Assembly (NCBI RefSeq): GCF_023278565.1
Contig: NC_064678.1
Location: 186,001-250,000 of the forward strand
Direction: 5' to 3'
DNA: 64,000 nt
Source of the DNA: Colletotrichum lupini
Lineage: Eukaryota > Ascomycota > Sordariomycetes > Glomerellales > Glomerellaceae
Every line of letters begins with the position of its first letter. Within the stretch, counting starts at the first letter, position 1. The notes under the pieces are model-generated. The model searched no databases. It was not told the origin of the DNA and was given only the letters and a program-made list of their open reading frames with translations. The translations under genes and the position numbers were made by a program. Shown here piece after piece: positions 61,689 through 64,000 of the stretch.

Positions 61689-63564
61689 CTAGAAGAGCCA
61701 AGAAAGGAAGGTTTTGTAGAACCAACCTCCCTTGCCGCCCTTGCCACCGTTGGCCTCCTTCTCGGCAGCCTTGCGAGCGAGGAACTCCTCCTCCTCGCGG
61801 TCAATGATATCCTTTCCGGTGTAGAAGTCGGCCTCGTGGGGCTTGACGCCACGGGTCTTGTAGTAGAACTTGTGGCCGAAGATGAGGATGAGGTAGAGGG
61901 GAATGCCAAGGTAGCCGGTGATGAAGGTCTTGTACTTCTCTTTGCCAAAGTCGCCGCCAGTGAAGACATCGTAGTTCTTGGTGAGGGCGATGATGATGCA
62001 GAGGAACAGAGCGCCGTAAGAGCCCCAGATGCCGACGGGGGCGACGTAGGGCAGGATCTCGTCGGGGATGTTCTGAGCCTTGCGGGCCTTGCACCACCAG
62101 ATGTGGGTGACGAGGATCGAGATCCAGGTCAAGAGACCGAAGATGGTGGTGAGGTTGACGAAGTAGCCAAAGACAGCCTTGGAGTCGTTGGACACGTTCA
62201 TGAAAGCCAGAAGGGCGAACATGGCGGAGAAGCCAAGGGCGTAGATGGGGACACCACGCTTGTCAGTGCGCTTGAAGATGGCAGGGGCGGAGCCGTCAGA
62301 AGCAAGACCGTAGAGGGTACGGGAGGCGATGTAGAGATCCGAGTTGGATGCAGAGAAGACGAAGATGCAAATGCAAGCGTTGATGATGTGGGGGATGACC
62401 TTGACACCAGCGAGCGTGGCAGCGACGACGAAGGGGGAGGCGGAGGCACCGGTCTGGGCTTTGTTGGCGAAGGCGAGATCCGGAGAGTTGTAAGGAACGA
62501 GCATGCCGATGAGGAGGACACTGAAGCAGTAGAAGAAGAGAATACGGTAGAAGGTGAGCTTGATCGCGCGGGGGATCGTCTTGCGCGGGTTTTGAGCCTC
62601 AGCGACGGTGACACCGACAAGCTCAGTACCGAGGTAGGCGAAGGTGGCGTTGACCATGCAGGACCAGAAACCATAGAAGCGGCCGGCATCGCCAGTGTCG
62701 ATGTACTCCCTGAAAGCACTTGGAGGTTGTTAGTTATGGAAACGAGTTGGTTTGGAGGGTGTAAGTTAGACATACCCAGGGTTCTTCCAGTAGCGGAATC
62801 CCTTGCGATCGTGGTCGGGGCCACCGCCCAGAGCCAGGACGAGAGAGAAGATGATGATTCCGACAATGGTGACGACCTTGAAACTGGAGAGCCAGAACTC
62901 GAATTCACCGAAGAATCTGATACCGAAGTAGTTGATGCAGACAATGGCGACGAGGAAGATAGCTATGAAGACACCGGGGTTGACCTTTTCACGGTCTACC
63001 CAGAACTGGATAACCAAGGCGGCGGCTGTGAGCTGGTTGGGAGTGACAATAATGTACTTGAACCAATAACTGAAAGGCAAAATCATAGTCAGCACTTGGT
63101 GCGGAGAAAGAATTGAGGTGAAATGGAGGGGGTATTGCGACTTACGTCCAGCCAAGGGCAAAACCGAGCGAGGGGTCGCAGAATCTCGAGGCGTAGCCAG
63201 TGAAACCAGAAGAGATGGGCAGCCAAGCAGCCATCTCACCGAGACCAGCCATGACGAGGAAGACGATGAAACCGACGAGAGTGTACGAGATGAAGACGGA
63301 GCCGGGGCCAGCCTGGGCGAGAGCCTTGCCGGTTCCGACAATGAGACCAGTACCGATGGCACCACCGATGGCAATCATGGTGATGTGGCGGGCCTTGAGA
63401 CCACGGTGCAGCTTCGTGTCTTCGCTGGTCTCGAGACCGCGGATGTGGACATTCTCCTTGAGGTTGTCGTCGTAGGTCTGTGTTTGGTAGCCCGTCTTCT
63501 CGATGTCGTGGCCGCCGTGAGCGCCCTCCGAGGAGGACGCCCGCTTGACAAGGCCGTCGCTCAT
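61689..63564 (-). CDS. Amino-acid permease (yeast AAT family, APC superfamily)
   Basis: Three exons on the minus strand (63564-63146, 63069-62776, 62718-61689) give 580 residues, typical for the family. After a hydrophilic cytosolic N-terminus (about 1-55), HRGLKARHITMIAIGGAIGT and GLIVGTGKAL form the first membrane segment with its substrate-binding glycine loop. Twelve membrane segments can be traced, including VNATFAYLGTELVGVTVAEA (segment 6 region), FSASNSDLYIASRTLYGLA and the conserved NPRKTIPRAI loop. The acceptor of intron 2 could instead be 9 bp downstream (TTTCAG), removing three residues. It should be a proton-coupled importer of amino acids at the plasma membrane; specificity cannot be told. 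The tail is acidic, then Gly/Lys-rich (NGGKGGKGGWFYK). Confidence 0.93.
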
Positions 63565-64000
63565 TGTTGCTGTGTGGCGACTGAGTGCGTCGTACACAGA
63601 ATGGGATGAGACTCTACTTCTGGATTTGGGCGAAGACAGAAGGTTGGGGGATTGACAAGTGAGAGCTCTGGGAGCGAGAGGGATGGGAGAGAAATGAGAG
63701 AGGGCGAGGTACACAACGACGTAGGGAGGGGGGTTCGAGGTTCTTTAATTAAGATTTCAGCGCCGGCTCGCGGGACCAGGGACGGAGGCGCGATAGAGAG
63801 GCTGCCGCATATGAGGGAAGGGTATCCGTCCATAGGTAGCAGCTCGCATCCCGTTTTGACTGACACCCGGCGGCGCCATACCAGCGGGCGAGGCAAGACA
63901 GGCAGAATCATAGCTGTCGCTCACACATACATCCCATGTCGCTCGCAGGTTCGTGGGCTGGACCTGGCCTAGCTTGCTTGGGGGTCTTGATGGAGCCTGC
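63565..64000. other. Permease upstream region to window end
   Basis: Probable leader and promoter of the permease. No gene start is recognised before the window ends. Confidence 0.5.

Noticed and set aside
61836..63116. A 426-codon open frame on the plus strand across the permease
   Set aside because: It lies antisense to the permease exons and runs through its introns; it is Glu/Asp/Gly-rich as expected from the opposite strand of such codons. The permease on the other strand is unmistakable.

Overview
The window is nuclear DNA of a filamentous ascomycete. Genes are split by short introns of about 50-130 bp with GT...AG ends and CTAAC-like branch points. The gene content (GH6 cellulase with a CBM1, Zn2Cys6 regulator, multicopper oxidase, Sec72, AP-2 mu) and two AT-rich blocks with RIP (repeat-induced point mutation) damage point to Sordariomycetes. 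A plant-associated genus such as Colletotrichum or Verticillium would fit, but that is inference.

Layout. 1-3439: 3' part of a RIP-damaged Ty1/copia retrotransposon that ends inside an amidase gene, leaving only its N-terminal coding part (3440-3738). 3.7-6.0 kb: decayed coding remnants. 6.6-8.6 kb: FAD-dependent monooxygenase. 9.5-10.1 kb: Sec72. 11.2-11.5 kb: small conserved protein, followed by about 7 kb without a convincing gene. 18.7-22.1 kb: a large UBC-fold (E2-like) protein with a predicted N-terminal membrane anchor. 22.5-24.2 kb: secreted GH6 cellobiohydrolase with CBM1. 26.3-27.8 kb: AP-2 mu. 28.2-29.3 kb: 2EXR-domain protein. 30094-34429: a complete, RIP-inactivated hAT DNA transposon with terminal inverted repeats and an 8-bp target duplication, only about 40 bp past the stop codon of a multicopper oxidase (34.5-36.8 kb). 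41.2-45.3 kb: three same-strand genes for related small cysteine-rich proteins that I cannot assign to a named family. 46.1-49.9 kb: CrpA-like copper P1B-ATPase with a long array of Cys-Cys pairs. 49.9-57.1 kb: no convincing gene. 57.1-59.9 kb: Zn2Cys6 regulator whose zinc cluster lies mid-protein. 61.26-61.33 kb: tRNA-Met(CAU) with initiator features. 61.7-63.6 kb: amino-acid permease.

How the genes may work together. Most are unrelated housekeeping or accessory genes. The stretch of multicopper oxidase, cysteine-rich trio and copper ATPase (34.5-49.9 kb) may be a copper or metal-handling neighbourhood; this rests on adjacency and cysteine content only. The cysteine-rich trio is the best candidate for an undescribed system. 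All three copies keep C-x2-C followed by C-x-H-x2-C-x2-C, which looks like the first six metal ligands of a RING finger without the last pair.
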